Assembly (NCBI GenBank): GCA_963677475.2
Contig: CAXXQD010000022.1
Coordinates: 496,001 to 560,000, forward strand
Origin: JABMQB01 sp963677475
Lineage (GTDB): Bacteria > Bacteroidota > Bacteroidia > Bacteroidales > Prolixibacteraceae
Length of the DNA: 64,000 nt
Direction: 5' to 3'
A model generated the notes under the pieces. That model saw only the letters and a list, made by a program, of their open reading frames with translations, made no database searches and was not told the origin of the DNA. Position 1 is the stretch's first letter; every line of letters starts with the position of its first letter. The position numbers and the translations under genes were made by a program. Below, piece after piece: positions 11,808 through 21,884 of this stretch.

Positions 11808-13958
11808 ATGAAAAATCTTGTTCTGTCACTAAGCTTTATAATGTTTGCCTGCTCCGGATTTTCAAAAGAAGGGATGTGGGTTCCAACATTGTTGAAAAAG
11901 TACAATTTGGAAGAAATGCAAACAATGGGTTTCAAACTATCGGACGAAGATGTGTACGATGTGAATAATTCAAGTTTGAAAGATGCTATAGTTTTGTTTG
12001 GAAGAGGATGTACAGGCGAACTTATTTCAGGGGAAGGTTTGCTTATTACAAACCATCATTGTGGATATAAGGCAATTCAATCACACAGCTCGCTGGAACA
12101 TGATTATTTAACCGACGGGTTCTGGGCAATGAGCAAAGACCAAGAGTTGCCCAACAAAATGCTTTCCGTAAAATTTCTTGAATATATGGAGGATGTTACT
12201 GACGATGTAATATCAGGATTGGATACAATCAATAGGGACGAGCTGAAACAACTTCAAAAAGAAAAAAACATTCAGGAGATTGTTAGGGATGCATCAGATA
12301 GCGGTAAGTTCATTGCAAATGTGAAGCCCTTGTTTTATGGCAATCAATATTTCTTATATGTGTATAAAGAATATACGGATGTTCGTTTGGTAGGCGCCCC
12401 ACCATCGGCTATTGGTAAATTCGGGGGCGACACCGATAACTGGATGTGGCCACGTCATACTGGTGATTTCTCCTTGTTTCGTATTTATGCCGATAAAAAC
12501 AACGAACCAGCTGATTTTTCGCCCGACAATGTCCCTTATAAACCTAAAAAATTTTTACCAATTTCGATCAAGGGAATTCAAAAGAATGATTTTACCTTGG
12601 TTTTTGGATATCCCGGCAGCACAACAGAGTATTTGCCTTCTTATGCGGTCAATATCATTTTAAAACAGCGCGATCCTGACCGCATTGCGTTGAGGGATAA
12701 AAAAATTGAAATTATGAAGGCGGACATGGATGCTGATCCACTGGTAAAAATCAAATATGCATCAAAATATTCGGGCGTTACCAATGCCTGGAAAAAATGG
12801 CAGGGCGAAATACAAGGATTAAAACGGCTGGATGCAATCGAAAAAAAACAAGCCTTTGAAAAGGATTTTCAGGAGTGGGCAATTGAACAAGGTTCCTGGG
12901 ACAGCATTTATAAGGCAGTTTTTATAGATTTCGAAAACCTGTATTCAAAGTATGTTCCTTTAATTAAAGCTTCTGATTATTACTCCGAAATTGTATTCAG
13001 AGGGGCAGATATATTTAAACTGGCATCAAATCTAAATAGTTTGCTACGCATTCAGGAAAGAAATAAAAACGCAAGTGTAAATAAGCATCAATTGAAACAA
13101 ATTAAAATAGCATTTGACGAGATTTATAAAGATTATAATCAGGAAACTGATGAAAAAATATTTGAAATCCTGTTGCCGCTTTTGATGGACGATCTTAACC
13201 CGGTACTGGTGCCAGAAACCATTAAGCAGAAAGTAGATAAGCTGGGGCAACAAAAATTACTTGAAAAAATATACCGCAAATCAGTTTTAACCGATAAAGA
13301 AAAACTGTTTAAGATACTCGATTCAAATAATCCTAAAAAAATATTACAATTACGAAAAGACCCGGTAATTAGTTTGTACCAGGAATTGCGGGCACACTAT
13401 TATATTCATGTTAATCCATACGTAAATGCGCTGGAGAAACGTATTTCGGAAGGAATGAAAATGTACGTTGCGGGTATCATGGAAATGAAAAAAGACGAAC
13501 AATTTTACCCGGATGCAAACAGTAGTTTAAGGATAAGCTATGGCAAGGTTGAAGGATATGAACCTAAAGATGGGGTGCGATATAAATTTCAATCCACGCT
13601 AGATGGGGTTATGCAAAAAGATGATCCAAGTGCCTATTTTTTTAACGTGCCTGAAAAAATAAAGGATCTTTATTCAAGGAAAGATTTCGGTAAATATGCA
13701 GAAAATGGTACAGTCCCGGTTTGTTTTACAGCATCGAACCACACATCGGGAGGAAACTCAGGGAGCCCGGTGATAAATGCAAACGGCCAATTAATCGGTG
13801 TTAATTTCGATCGATGCTGGGAGGGTACCATGAGCGATGTAATGTTCGATCCCGATGTTTGCAGGAACATATCGCTCGATATCAGATATGCCCTGTTTAT
13901 TATCGATAAATTTGCAGGTGCAGGCTATTTATTAAACGAAATGGAAATTGTGGAGTAA
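11808..13958 (+). CDS. dpp11: S46 family dipeptidyl-peptidase, DPP11-type (Asp/Glu-specific)
   Basis: The protein is 716 residues, the usual S46 length, with a signal peptide of about 20 residues. The chymotrypsin-like triad is visible: NHHC with His84, DNWMWPRHTGDF with Asp220 the likely acid, and GGNSGSPV with Ser651. S46 enzymes remove dipeptides from peptide N-termini in the periplasm and feed asaccharolytic peptide metabolism. In the Porphyromonas enzymes, the residue 18 positions after the Ser is Arg in DPP11 (acidic P1) and Gly in DPP7 (hydrophobic P1). Here that residue is Arg669 (NFDRCWEGTMSD), so DPP11 specificity is inferred. The gene appears to be monocistronic, with its own promoter. 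Confidence 0.93.
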   Translation: MKNLVLSLSFIMFACSGFSKEGMWVPTLLKKYNLEEMQTMGFKLSDEDVYDVNNSSLKDAIVLFGRGCTGELISGEGLLITNHHCGYKAIQSHSSLEHDYLTDGFWAMSKDQELPNKMLSVKFLEYMEDVTDDVISGLDTINRDELKQLQKEKNIQEIVRDASDSGKFIANVKPLFYGNQYFLYVYKEYTDVRLVGAPPSAIGKFGGDTDNWMWPRHTGDFSLFRIYADKNNEPADFSPDNVPYKPKKFLPISIKGIQKNDFTLVFGYPGSTTEYLPSYAVNIILKQRDPDRIALRDKKIEIMKADMDADPLVKIKYASKYSGVTNAWKKWQGEIQGLKRLDAIEKKQAFEKDFQEWAIEQGSWDSIYKAVFIDFENLYSKYVPLIKASDYYSEIVFRGADIFKLASNLNSLLRIQERNKNASVNKHQLKQIKIAFDEIYKDYNQETDEKIFEILLPLLMDDLNPVLVPETIKQKVDKLGQQKLLEKIYRKSVLTDKEKLFKILDSNNPKKILQLRKDPVISLYQELRAHYYIHVNPYVNALEKRISEGMKMYVAGIMEMKKDEQFYPDANSSLRISYGKVEGYEPKDGVRYKFQSTLDGVMQKDDPSAYFFNVPEKIKDLYSRKDFGKYAENGTVPVCFTASNHTSGGNSGSPVINANGQLIGVNFDRCWEGTMSDVMFDPDVCRNISLDIRYALFIIDKFAGAGYLLNEMEIVE

Positions 13959-14000
13959 GAGGATTTCAGTTTGCGAAATAGTTATTTAGTGAGAAGGAAA

Positions 14001-14978
14001 TTAATTGTCAAAACGATAGATTATTGATAACTGTTGCGATTGGTCAAGGTCGTTCCCATTCACTAAATGAAATGAAAGGTTAAATTTTCCCTGAACGTTT
14101 TTATGTTGAATAAAAAACCAATTTAAATCGGTGCGCCAATAACTTTCTTGGGCATAAAACGTGTCACCATATTTAAAATGATGCCCTTCGCCAGCATGAA
14201 GTGTCGACTTTATCCCGTAATTTTTATACTTTACCAGCAATTCGCTATAAAAACTTTGGTTTTTAATATAACCATCAGTAACAGACCGTATCCTGAACAA
14301 CGAAGTTAACAAGCCCCCTTTTATGGATGCTTCCAGGTCCGTTTCTTTAGTTAAGCGGTAACCACCCATAAAAAGGTGCCCCATATAATCTTTGATATGA
14401 TCTCCTTCAATATTGATGCCCGGACCAGCGTCGTGGTACATTAAAATATAATTTTGAAAAAAGAGGTTTTTATAGAATATTTCCCCGGAAAGTCCCGCCA
14501 TAAAGTTTTCACGTTTCACATCGGTTTGCCTAATCGTCCAATCAACGAATCCATTTTGTTTTCCCCATGCCCATTCCACTTCTCCATACATTCCTTCAAT
14601 AGTAGGGCGGTAATACAAAAGTGTATCGGTTAGCATTGCCAGTGGGAAATCAATAAGGTTTCTGCGAGGGAACGATCCAAAATAAAAGTTGGTTTTTTCC
14701 TTATCCAATTGATAGTATAAAATAAGTTTTGGCTGATGAAAGTCTATTTCGCTGCCAAATTCATACAATTCGCTTAAGCCGCCCCTTATTTTATGTTCGT
14801 CAATACTGGTTCCTATTTCGAATGCACCCCTTGCGCCTAAAATCGTTTGTGATTTTGCTTTTCTACTAAAATATTCACGGTTGTCGCCTATCCCTTCAAA
14901 GGTGGCAGAATATTCCAGTTTTTGCGCCATGGTATTCATCGATACCAAACATAGCAGGAGAAGAAGTATATTTTTCAT
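14001..14978 (-). CDS. outer-membrane beta-barrel protein, unknown substrate
   Basis: The 325-residue protein has a signal peptide ending near MNTMAQ. The rest alternates polar and aromatic residues in short strands with turns, as in outer-membrane barrels, and ends IIYRFDN. I do not recognise the family. It converges with the DPP11 gene (42-base gap) and lies downstream of the universal stress protein on the same strand, 69 bases apart. A porin or surface adaptor role is possible, with no support beyond the topology. Confidence 0.6.
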   Translation of the reverse strand: MKNILLLLLCLVSMNTMAQKLEYSATFEGIGDNREYFSRKAKSQTILGARGAFEIGTSIDEHKIRGGLSELYEFGSEIDFHQPKLILYYQLDKEKTNFYFGSFPRRNLIDFPLAMLTDTLLYYRPTIEGMYGEVEWAWGKQNGFVDWTIRQTDVKRENFMAGLSGEIFYKNLFFQNYILMYHDAGPGINIEGDHIKDYMGHLFMGGYRLTKETDLEASIKGGLLTSLFRIRSVTDGYIKNQSFYSELLVKYKNYGIKSTLHAGEGHHFKYGDTFYAQESYWRTDLNWFFIQHKNVQGKFNLSFHLVNGNDLDQSQQLSIIYRFDN

Positions 14979-15047
14979 AGCTTATTTTATTTACGCCGTG
15001 AAAATACAAATTAATCAAGAACCTGTGAATGCAATTCAAGTATTTGT

Positions 15048-15863
15048 TCAATCACAAAGTATGTACATATCTTTTCTGGGATTGATAATAAGCACCGGGA
15101 TTTCACCTGCTCTTTTTAGTATTTTTGCTTCTGGCAAACCAATCAATTTATCGATAGGTGTAATCAATGAGCTTCCAAGGGTAATATAAACATCCGATTT
15201 CATATCTAATGCATAATCTAGCGCCTCGTATTGCACCCCTAAACTGCTTTTATCACCTTTAAATATTTTATGGCTGATCTGGAATTTTTCAAGTAGTTTC
15301 TTAAGGCTTAGCACATTTTTAGTGATACTTCTTACATTGTCTTTATCCCTGTCGGTGGCAGCAATTGCCGTAATTTCCGATTGATTAAACCTGCCAAAAT
15401 AACTACACCAAAGCGATACATCGCTGTTTTCGCGTCTTAAGTCAATTGGTGCAATTACTTTTTTGTAAGAAGAAATATTGGGTGATTGATTATTAATAAA
15501 TAAAAACGGAATTGAACTTTCGCGCACGGCTTTCGCATGTTTTTTATAGGTTTTGGCAGAAACAACCATTAAAATTGCTTCATGGTCGTCGGTCAGCTCA
15601 TCCATAAGCTTTTCGAGTTCACCATCCAAAATTAGGGTACTTACCTGCAACGAAGGAACATCTTTGTTCAGGATATTTTTATAACCGAGCAGTGCGTCAT
15701 CTGCCCGTAAAAAGTTTGATTTATTGTCCCGGCCAAGGCAATGAAATAAACAAAGTTCTTTTTGAAATATTCCGGCGATTTTTATTCCATGAAGAATGTT
15801 ATTTATGTCAGAATCCAGTAACTCGGTAAGAACAACAACCTTTTGTTCTTTTGGGTCTTTCAT
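15048..15863 (-). CDS. universal stress protein, tandem-domain type
   Basis: This 271-residue cytoplasmic protein has two Usp-like halves: about 1-135 (VVVLTELLDSDINNILHGIKIA then KELCLFHCLGRD) and 136-271 (KKVIAPIDLRRENSDVSLWCSYFG to EIPVLIINPRKD). The ATP-binding G-2x-G-9x-G(S/T) motif of Usp proteins is not obvious in either half, so nucleotide binding is uncertain. It is divergent from the acyl-CoA synthetase gene, with a 116-base shared upstream region. A -7-like box (15900-15907) lies on its strand without a good -33. Confidence 0.7.
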   Translation of the reverse strand: MKDPKEQKVVVLTELLDSDINNILHGIKIAGIFQKELCLFHCLGRDNKSNFLRADDALLGYKNILNKDVPSLQVSTLILDGELEKLMDELTDDHEAILMVVSAKTYKKHAKAVRESSIPFLFINNQSPNISSYKKVIAPIDLRRENSDVSLWCSYFGRFNQSEITAIAATDRDKDNVRSITKNVLSLKKLLEKFQISHKIFKGDKSSLGVQYEALDYALDMKSDVYITLGSSLITPIDKLIGLPEAKILKRAGEIPVLIINPRKDMYILCD

Positions 15864-15979
15864 TTTGTGTTATACTAACAAATTAGGGTTTTGTTCTACC
15901 AAAGTTAACATACATGGGAAATATCATCTTAAACGAAACCGTTTTTTTTTACTTTTAAGATATTAATAACATAGTTAAT

Positions 15980-18046
15980 ATGATCTGTAACGAACTTATA
16001 AAACCCGGAAGTATTGCGGTAGTTGGGGCTTCTAACACGATCACAAAACCTGGGGGGAAGCTGTTAAAAAACCTCATTGACAATGCATACTCTGGCAATT
16101 TATGGGTTGTAAACCCCAAGGAAGATAAGGTTCAGGGCATAAAGTCTTTTCGTTCGGTTAATGAATTGCCCAATGTTGAGCTTGCGATATTAGCGATTCC
16201 GGCAAGGTTTTGTTTAGATGTAGTGAAGGTTCTGGCGTATAAAAAGAATTCCAAAGGTTTTATTATTATTTCTGCCGGCTTTAGTGAGGAAAATACGGAA
16301 GGAGAAATTATTGAGAAACAGATCGTGAAGATTGTACGCGATGTTGGGGGGAACCTGATTGGTCCGAATTGTATCGGGTTAATGACTTCATTTCATACCA
16401 GTGTGTTTACAACCCCAATACCTAAACTTACACCAAAAGGTTGCGATTTTATATCGGGGTCAGGGGCAACAGCAGTTTTTATTATTGAGTCGGGGATACC
16501 AAAAGGTTTACAGTTTGCCTCTGTTTTTTCAGTGGGAAATAGTGCTGACCTGGGGGTGGAGGATATTTTGCAACACCTTGATGAAACTTTTGACCAGGAA
16601 CATAGTTCGCTGGTGAAATTATTATACATTGAAAACATTAAAGATCCCGATAAATTACTGTTCCATTCGCAATCACTAATCAAAAAAGGTTGTAAGATTG
16701 CGGCCATAAAAGCGGGAAGCTCGTCAGCCGGAAGCAGGGCTGCATCGTCACACACCGGGGCACTGACCAGTTCTGATGTTGCCGTTGATGCCTTGTTCAG
16801 AAAGGCAGGAATTGTAAGGTGTTATGGAAGGGAGGAACTCACAACCGTGGCATGTGTTTTTATGTGCAAGGAATTAAAAAATAAAAATATTGCAATTATT
16901 ACACATGCAGGTGGACCGGGAGTAATGCTTACCGATGCTTTGGAAGGTGGAGGGCTTAAAATTCCCCAAATTGCAGATTGCCTTGAGAAGCAAAATTTAA
17001 AAGCAAAATTGTTTCCCGGATCAACAGTCGAAAACCCAATCGATTTTTTGGCTACCGGAACTGCTGAGCAATTAGGCGAAATTATTGATGCCTGTGAGAA
17101 CGATTTTAATGAAATTGACGGAATGGCTGTTATTTTTGGGAGTTCCGGGCTATTCCCAATTCGGGATGTGTACAAATTATTGGACGAAAAAATGCATTCG
17201 TGCAAAAAACCGATCTACCCAATTTTGCCTTCGATTATTGATGTGAAAGAAGATGTGGCTTTTTTCTTATCTCATGGTAATGTTAATTTTCCGGATGAAG
17301 TGCTGTTGGGACGGGCTTTAACAAAGGTGAAGAATACGCCTTATCCTTCGGAAGGTGAAGTGTATGGCGATAAAGTTAATATTTCTAAAATCCGTAAAAT
17401 AATAGATGAAGCCGAAGACGGTTATCAGAGACCAGGGATTATCCATCAATTATTTGATGCTGCTGGAATCCCAAGGGTAAAAGAACTGGTTGCCAAAACT
17501 GAACAAGAAGCTGTCCTTGCCGCTACCGAAATAGGTTTCCCGTTGGTGATGAAGGTAATAGGCCCTTTGCATAAATCTGATGTTGGGGGGGTAGTGTTGA
17601 ATATCAGAAACATTGAAACTGTTAAGAAAGAATTTCATCACTTGTTTGATATCAAAGGAACCACAGCCGTATTGTTGGCTCAGATGGCAAAAGGGAATGA
17701 GTTGTTTCTTGGGGCTAAATACGAACCTGGATTTGGGCATGTGGTTGTTTGCGGGATGGGAGGTATTTATGTGGAAGTGATGAAAGATATTGCTTCCGGT
17801 TTGGCACCATTGTCTGTTGAAGATGCAACTTCAATGATCAAAAGTCTTAAATCGTACAAAATTTTGAAAGGATACCGTGGACAAGAAGGGATTGATATTA
17901 AAATTTTTGCTGAAATAATTGCAAGGTTGGCAAGCTTATTGAGGCATGCCACCGAAATTAAAGAAATGGATATTAATCCGTTGTTGGGGATAGATAAAAG
18001 CATTCTTGCGGTAGATGCCCGTATTCGGATTGAAAAGGATAAATAA
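15980..18046 (+). CDS. ADP-forming acyl-CoA synthetase, fused alpha-beta
   Basis: The 688-residue protein carries the CoA-binding domain (SIAVVGASNTITKPGGKLLKNL, about 10-130), two succinyl-CoA synthetase-type domains (about 140-430) and an ATP-grasp domain (about 460-680). His258 in SSHTGALTSS matches the phosphorylated histidine of archaeal acetyl-CoA synthetase (ADP-forming). It converts acyl-CoA, ADP and phosphate to acid, CoA and ATP. This suits the nearby 2-oxoacid:ferredoxin oxidoreductases, whose acyl-CoA products it could cash in for ATP. The stop is directly followed by the ATG of the methyltransferase. Confidence 0.9.
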   Translation: MICNELIKPGSIAVVGASNTITKPGGKLLKNLIDNAYSGNLWVVNPKEDKVQGIKSFRSVNELPNVELAILAIPARFCLDVVKVLAYKKNSKGFIIISAGFSEENTEGEIIEKQIVKIVRDVGGNLIGPNCIGLMTSFHTSVFTTPIPKLTPKGCDFISGSGATAVFIIESGIPKGLQFASVFSVGNSADLGVEDILQHLDETFDQEHSSLVKLLYIENIKDPDKLLFHSQSLIKKGCKIAAIKAGSSSAGSRAASSHTGALTSSDVAVDALFRKAGIVRCYGREELTTVACVFMCKELKNKNIAIITHAGGPGVMLTDALEGGGLKIPQIADCLEKQNLKAKLFPGSTVENPIDFLATGTAEQLGEIIDACENDFNEIDGMAVIFGSSGLFPIRDVYKLLDEKMHSCKKPIYPILPSIIDVKEDVAFFLSHGNVNFPDEVLLGRALTKVKNTPYPSEGEVYGDKVNISKIRKIIDEAEDGYQRPGIIHQLFDAAGIPRVKELVAKTEQEAVLAATEIGFPLVMKVIGPLHKSDVGGVVLNIRNIETVKKEFHHLFDIKGTTAVLLAQMAKGNELFLGAKYEPGFGHVVVCGMGGIYVEVMKDIASGLAPLSVEDATSMIKSLKSYKILKGYRGQEGIDIKIFAEIIARLASLLRHATEIKEMDINPLLGIDKSILAVDARIRIEKDK

Positions 18047-18796
18047 ATGAGCAAAAACGAACAAGAACAAAATAAATTTTATGCTGCAATAGCCAGGAAT
18101 TACTCCAAAATATTCCCATATAAACCAATACAAGTTGAATTTATTAAAAGCCATGCAGGCGAACTAAAAGGAAAATCGGTCCTCGACATTGGATGTGCAA
18201 CTGGGGACCTTGTTAAAAACCTTGCAATAGAAGGTGCACGGGTTACCGGAATTGACCTAAATAGTGAACTGTTAACCATTGCTGAAAAAAATAACAGCCA
18301 CCCAAATGCCAGGTATCTTATGGTTAATATGCTCCATATCGGACAGGAGTTTGATAACGCAATGTATGACGTTGTAAATTGTTTTGGCAATACCATTGTT
18401 CATTTGCATGGCCTAAAAGAGATTCAGCAACTGGTTAAATCGGTGTATGCAAAACTAAAACCCGGAGGGTATTTTTTCTTGCAACTGCTGAATTACGATT
18501 ATATAGCAAAAGAAAAAATAGAAGAACTCCCGGTAATCGATACAAATAATTTAAAGTTCGTAAGAAAATACAAATTTGATGGCGATAGTCAGATCGTGAG
18601 GTTTACAACCGCGTTGTATTTAAAAGAAGAGAATCAGGAAATTAATAACGAGACTTCTTTGTTTATGGTCCGAAGAGATCAATTGCAAACCTTGCTTGAG
18701 CATGCCGGCTTTCGTGAAATTGTTTGCTTTGCCGATTTTAAGGGAGCAGAATTTGGCGGAAAGCACCTTCCATTAGTAATTAAAGCAAGAAAATAG
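18047..18796 (+). CDS. class I SAM-dependent methyltransferase
   Basis: The 249-residue protein has motif I VLDIGCATGDLVKNLA (near residues 45-60), the acidic turn VTGIDLNSELL and motif III-like KLKPGGYFFLQLLNYDY. The substrate is not recognisable. It starts at the base after the stop of the acyl-CoA synthetase gene, so the two are cotranscribed and probably translationally coupled. A functional link between them is not known to me. Confidence 0.8.
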   Translation: MSKNEQEQNKFYAAIARNYSKIFPYKPIQVEFIKSHAGELKGKSVLDIGCATGDLVKNLAIEGARVTGIDLNSELLTIAEKNNSHPNARYLMVNMLHIGQEFDNAMYDVVNCFGNTIVHLHGLKEIQQLVKSVYAKLKPGGYFFLQLLNYDYIAKEKIEELPVIDTNNLKFVRKYKFDGDSQIVRFTTALYLKEENQEINNETSLFMVRRDQLQTLLEHAGFREIVCFADFKGAEFGGKHLPLVIKARK

Positions 18797-18898
18797 TAAA
18801 GTACTTTATTTATTATTTTCTAGTTAATGGTTAAAACCTCCCAATTCAATCGGGATCATTGCATCTACTTTAGTTTCTATAAATTTCTTTTTATGATG

Positions 18899-18966
18899 GA
18901 AGTCTGAAGCACGAAGCCCGAAGTTAAATCCAGAGTTAGTTATGCTTTTTTCCGTCTTCTGACTTC
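18899..18966. repeat. imperfect inverted repeat in a 248-base intergenic gap
   Basis: GAAGTCTGAAG (18899-18909) pairs with CTTCTGACTTC (18956-18966) with one mismatch, and GAAG/CTTC units repeat nearby at 7-9 base intervals. Such GAAGTC-type repeats look like interspersed extragenic elements. The gap between the methyltransferase and the convergent PepSY gene holds no coding signal that I can see. Confidence 0.5.
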
Positions 18967-19044
18967 TGCCTTCCCGCCAATTATCATTTTAATTATCGAA
19001 TTTCATTCGAATATTAAACCTATGTACTTCAAGTGCATAGTGGT

Positions 19045-20571
19045 TTATTTCTTTTTTCTGTAGCCAAGCCACCAAATAAAAAACCCACTGATCAAAACAA
19101 TAAGCAGGCAAATACCAGCCACGGGCACATATAAAATATAAAAGGGGCCAAGCAGGTGTTCAAATATCCTTCCGGTATGTAATTCCAATGAAAAATTCCA
19201 CAGAGACATAGGCGATTTTTTAACCATCTCGTCAGTCATTGGCGAAAAACTTTCTTGTGGGTTTAGGGGAACTGCCCCTTTATTGTAATCAAAATATATT
19301 GGTCCGTTTGTTTTGGGTAAAATCCAACCTGTCACCATGTGTTCAGTAATAGGTTTGTTCATCCCCGATGGTCTTTCATAAGCTTTGCCACTGAACAAAT
19401 CATAGGAAAATGAATTTTGAATATCCCAAACGTATAAACCACTAAACGATCCCACCAGGTACTTGTTTGGTGAAAGTTCTTCCAACACATTGCAACCCAT
19501 TACACTAACCGGAGGTTGATTATTAAATGGTTGCAAATCGTTTTTTAAGTTTTCATTGCCGTAATAGAAACCATCTGAGGTTGAAAAGATATATTGTTGG
19601 TCCTTACTATTCCATTTTACCCTTCTTAATTTATCCATCCATGGGTTTGCTGAGTCGAGATGTGAAAATGGGATAATACCGACTTGTTTATTTGCAATGG
19701 CAATTAATAATGGTGGGCGCAGATGCATGCCTGAAATCGTATTGATAATTAAAAACAACACAAATACATACCCGATTACATTATGCCACCTTAGGTTTTT
19801 TCGCTTATAAAACACAAACTCTGAAAAGGGCTTCTGTTTCGATTTTTTCTTTCGGATGGCCATTGGAAAGATAAAATGAAGTAACCCGGTTACACTTAGT
19901 AAAATTACTACCAATCCAAGCAAGTCAACCAGTATTTTGCCAATGGAACCAAAGAGTTCGCCACTGTGCAATTCCCAAAGGGTTTTAAAAAGCCCGACCT
20001 TTTTTTTGTAGTTTGTAGGCGGGGGAAGTTGGATTTTTTCAAAATTTAATAAATCAACCGTTTTTAATAAATAGTTTCTGGTAAGAACAATCAGTGTGTC
20101 TTCTTTCATTGTTAAATCAGCAATTCGGGGATTTTTTGTCGATAATTCAAGTTTTTCCCACGAGCTGGTTTCCGAAGGACTTTTGAATAAGCCGGATTGG
20201 GTACCTGCAACTAAAACATTCGGTTGAAATGAAACCAGGGCATTTATTTTTCGATTATCAATTCCTTTTGGGAATCCGTTGTTGAAGTCTTCAAAGTTTT
20301 CAAATTTACCAGTGGTTTTCCAAATACCCACATTTCCAAAAATATAAGTGCCAAAGTCATTGTCCACAGATCCCCTAGTGGCTGCAAGGTTCCAGTTTTT
20401 ATATCGATAGTTTGAAGGAAGTAGCTTCCTTGAAACTGAAATTGATGAAACCAATGTTCGGTGGTTCATTACAATTCCGGAAAGGGCAAACAATATAACA
20501 AATAAGCATATTACGATACCTGGCCATTTATGAAATTTCCTAAGCTTTTTTAGGATTATGCTACTTTTCAT
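19045..20571 (-). CDS. PepSY-associated membrane protein with duplicated halves
   Basis: The 508-residue protein has four membrane helices at about 16-36, 212-236, 262-283 and 478-500. Each half begins with a basic RKFHKWPG or KNLRWHNVIGY segment followed by LFVILFALSGIVMNH or LFLIINTISGM, as in PepSY-TM proteins. The two periplasmic regions (about 55-200 and 300-440) have repeat-like strands such as LVAGTQSGLFKS and YLVGSFSGLYVW that suggest small beta-propeller segments. PepSY-TM proteins include haem- or quinol-linked reductases, and conserved His residues lie at the helix ends. It is last in the nrfHA-porin operon, so a role in electron transfer to periplasmic cytochromes is an inference. 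Confidence 0.75.
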   Translation of the reverse strand: MKSSIILKKLRKFHKWPGIVICLFVILFALSGIVMNHRTLVSSISVSRKLLPSNYRYKNWNLAATRGSVDNDFGTYIFGNVGIWKTTGKFENFEDFNNGFPKGIDNRKINALVSFQPNVLVAGTQSGLFKSPSETSSWEKLELSTKNPRIADLTMKEDTLIVLTRNYLLKTVDLLNFEKIQLPPPTNYKKKVGLFKTLWELHSGELFGSIGKILVDLLGLVVILLSVTGLLHFIFPMAIRKKKSKQKPFSEFVFYKRKNLRWHNVIGYVFVLFLIINTISGMHLRPPLLIAIANKQVGIIPFSHLDSANPWMDKLRRVKWNSKDQQYIFSTSDGFYYGNENLKNDLQPFNNQPPVSVMGCNVLEELSPNKYLVGSFSGLYVWDIQNSFSYDLFSGKAYERPSGMNKPITEHMVTGWILPKTNGPIYFDYNKGAVPLNPQESFSPMTDEMVKKSPMSLWNFSLELHTGRIFEHLLGPFYILYVPVAGICLLIVLISGFFIWWLGYRKKK

Positions 20572-20636
20572 TATTAAACGAGTTGGATAGATCTATAACA
20601 AAACACTTGTAAGAATTAATTCTTGGTAACCATATT

Positions 20637-21863
20637 TTATTCTATGAATGAAGGTTTCACAGTGAGCATTAAGTATGCCCAATATTGTCCTGCAGAGTTG
20701 TCTCCTCCTTTTATTAATACCATAGAGTCTGAGGCCAACATTTTTGAAAGCCCAAATGAGAAATTGGAATATTTGTTCATATTCCAGTTTAAGGATAGAT
20801 CTATCTCTGTCCCCAGGTATTTTGACAGGTTTGATTCAATATTTGCATGTGTGGCAAATAAATGGATATCAGCATTCAATCCAAATTTATTTTTTATAAA
20901 CGAGTATTTGAAATATGCATCGTGTAATCCAACTGAATTGAAGTGGTTGCCAACATAGAAATAGTCCATAAAACCATTAAATTTATGGTTTGTTCCATAT
21001 AAAGGGGTAAACGATTTGTTTTTTGATGTTTCGTCAAATGATGTTCCCGAAAGCAATTCGTAACCCACCAGAAATGTATTATTTGATACCCTTTGTGAGA
21101 GTTCAAGCAAAAAGTTGAATGCAGATACATCTAATCCCGAAATTGACTCTCCGGTTTGAAAATAGAAGTTTGAAACCACATTTGTCGATTTTATTTTAAA
21201 TGACAGATTACCCCCAAAAGTTTGGGTATATCTGCATATTTCATTACTTCCGTTAAATGTTGGTACTCCGTTGTTCAATACCAAAATGCTGATTTTTTCA
21301 TTGTTCCATTTCTTATTAAACCATATGTATTGTAGATTTTTATACGCATCATTGCCATCATAAATATTGTTTTTTCTGTTGGTGTTTTCATGGTGGGCAA
21401 TCCCAAAGTGAAATTTTATATTTTTTTCATATTTTAATACCGCAATGTCATGAGACCTTGCCTGATGCGCCCAGCCTACCGATCCAAGTATTCTTTGATC
21501 ATCGTAGACAAGTTCCTGTCTGCCTGTTTTTAAGGAAAATTCAGATGAGAAAAACACTTCCGCCCATGCTTCGTGAATTGAAGTTGCATAGTCTTCATTA
21601 GTAACTAGCTGGCTTTGACTTCCCCATGTACGTACATCCTGTAGCACTAATTTGGTATGTATGCTTTCTGTTTTAAATAGAAAATTTAGCCTTGTGCGTT
21701 GCGCTGTAAAAGTTGAGACCTCTTGATCTTTTTCTGACAAAGTTCCATATCCATGGCTAATTTCTGTGCGTGGCCTTAGTTCACCGCTTAAACTAAACTG
21801 TGCATTTAGTTGCGAAGATATTCCAATGCTGGCAATGAGAAGAAAAATATATGAAATTTTCAT
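20637..21863 (-). CDS. alginate-export-type outer-membrane porin
   Basis: The 408-residue protein has a signal peptide ending near SSQLNA. The mature start FSLSGELRPRTEISHGYGTL, then RTRLNFLFKTESIHTKLVLQDVRTWG and LKTGRQELVYDDQRILGS, is typical of the alginate_exp barrel family. Here it lies 21 bases after nrfA in the operon, so it more likely passes nitrite, nitrate or another small anion across the outer membrane than alginate. That substrate is inferred from context only. Confidence 0.75.
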   Translation of the reverse strand: MKISYIFLLIASIGISSQLNAQFSLSGELRPRTEISHGYGTLSEKDQEVSTFTAQRTRLNFLFKTESIHTKLVLQDVRTWGSQSQLVTNEDYATSIHEAWAEVFFSSEFSLKTGRQELVYDDQRILGSVGWAHQARSHDIAVLKYEKNIKFHFGIAHHENTNRKNNIYDGNDAYKNLQYIWFNKKWNNEKISILVLNNGVPTFNGSNEICRYTQTFGGNLSFKIKSTNVVSNFYFQTGESISGLDVSAFNFLLELSQRVSNNTFLVGYELLSGTSFDETSKNKSFTPLYGTNHKFNGFMDYFYVGNHFNSVGLHDAYFKYSFIKNKFGLNADIHLFATHANIESNLSKYLGTEIDLSLNWNMNKYSNFSFGLSKMLASDSMVLIKGGDNSAGQYWAYLMLTVKPSFIE

Positions 21864-21884
21864 AACAACGTATTTGAAGTTTAC

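Noticed and set aside
11765..11968. Open frame overlapping the start of the S46 peptidase gene
   Set aside because: It is out of frame with the conserved peptidase and overlaps its promoter and signal peptide.
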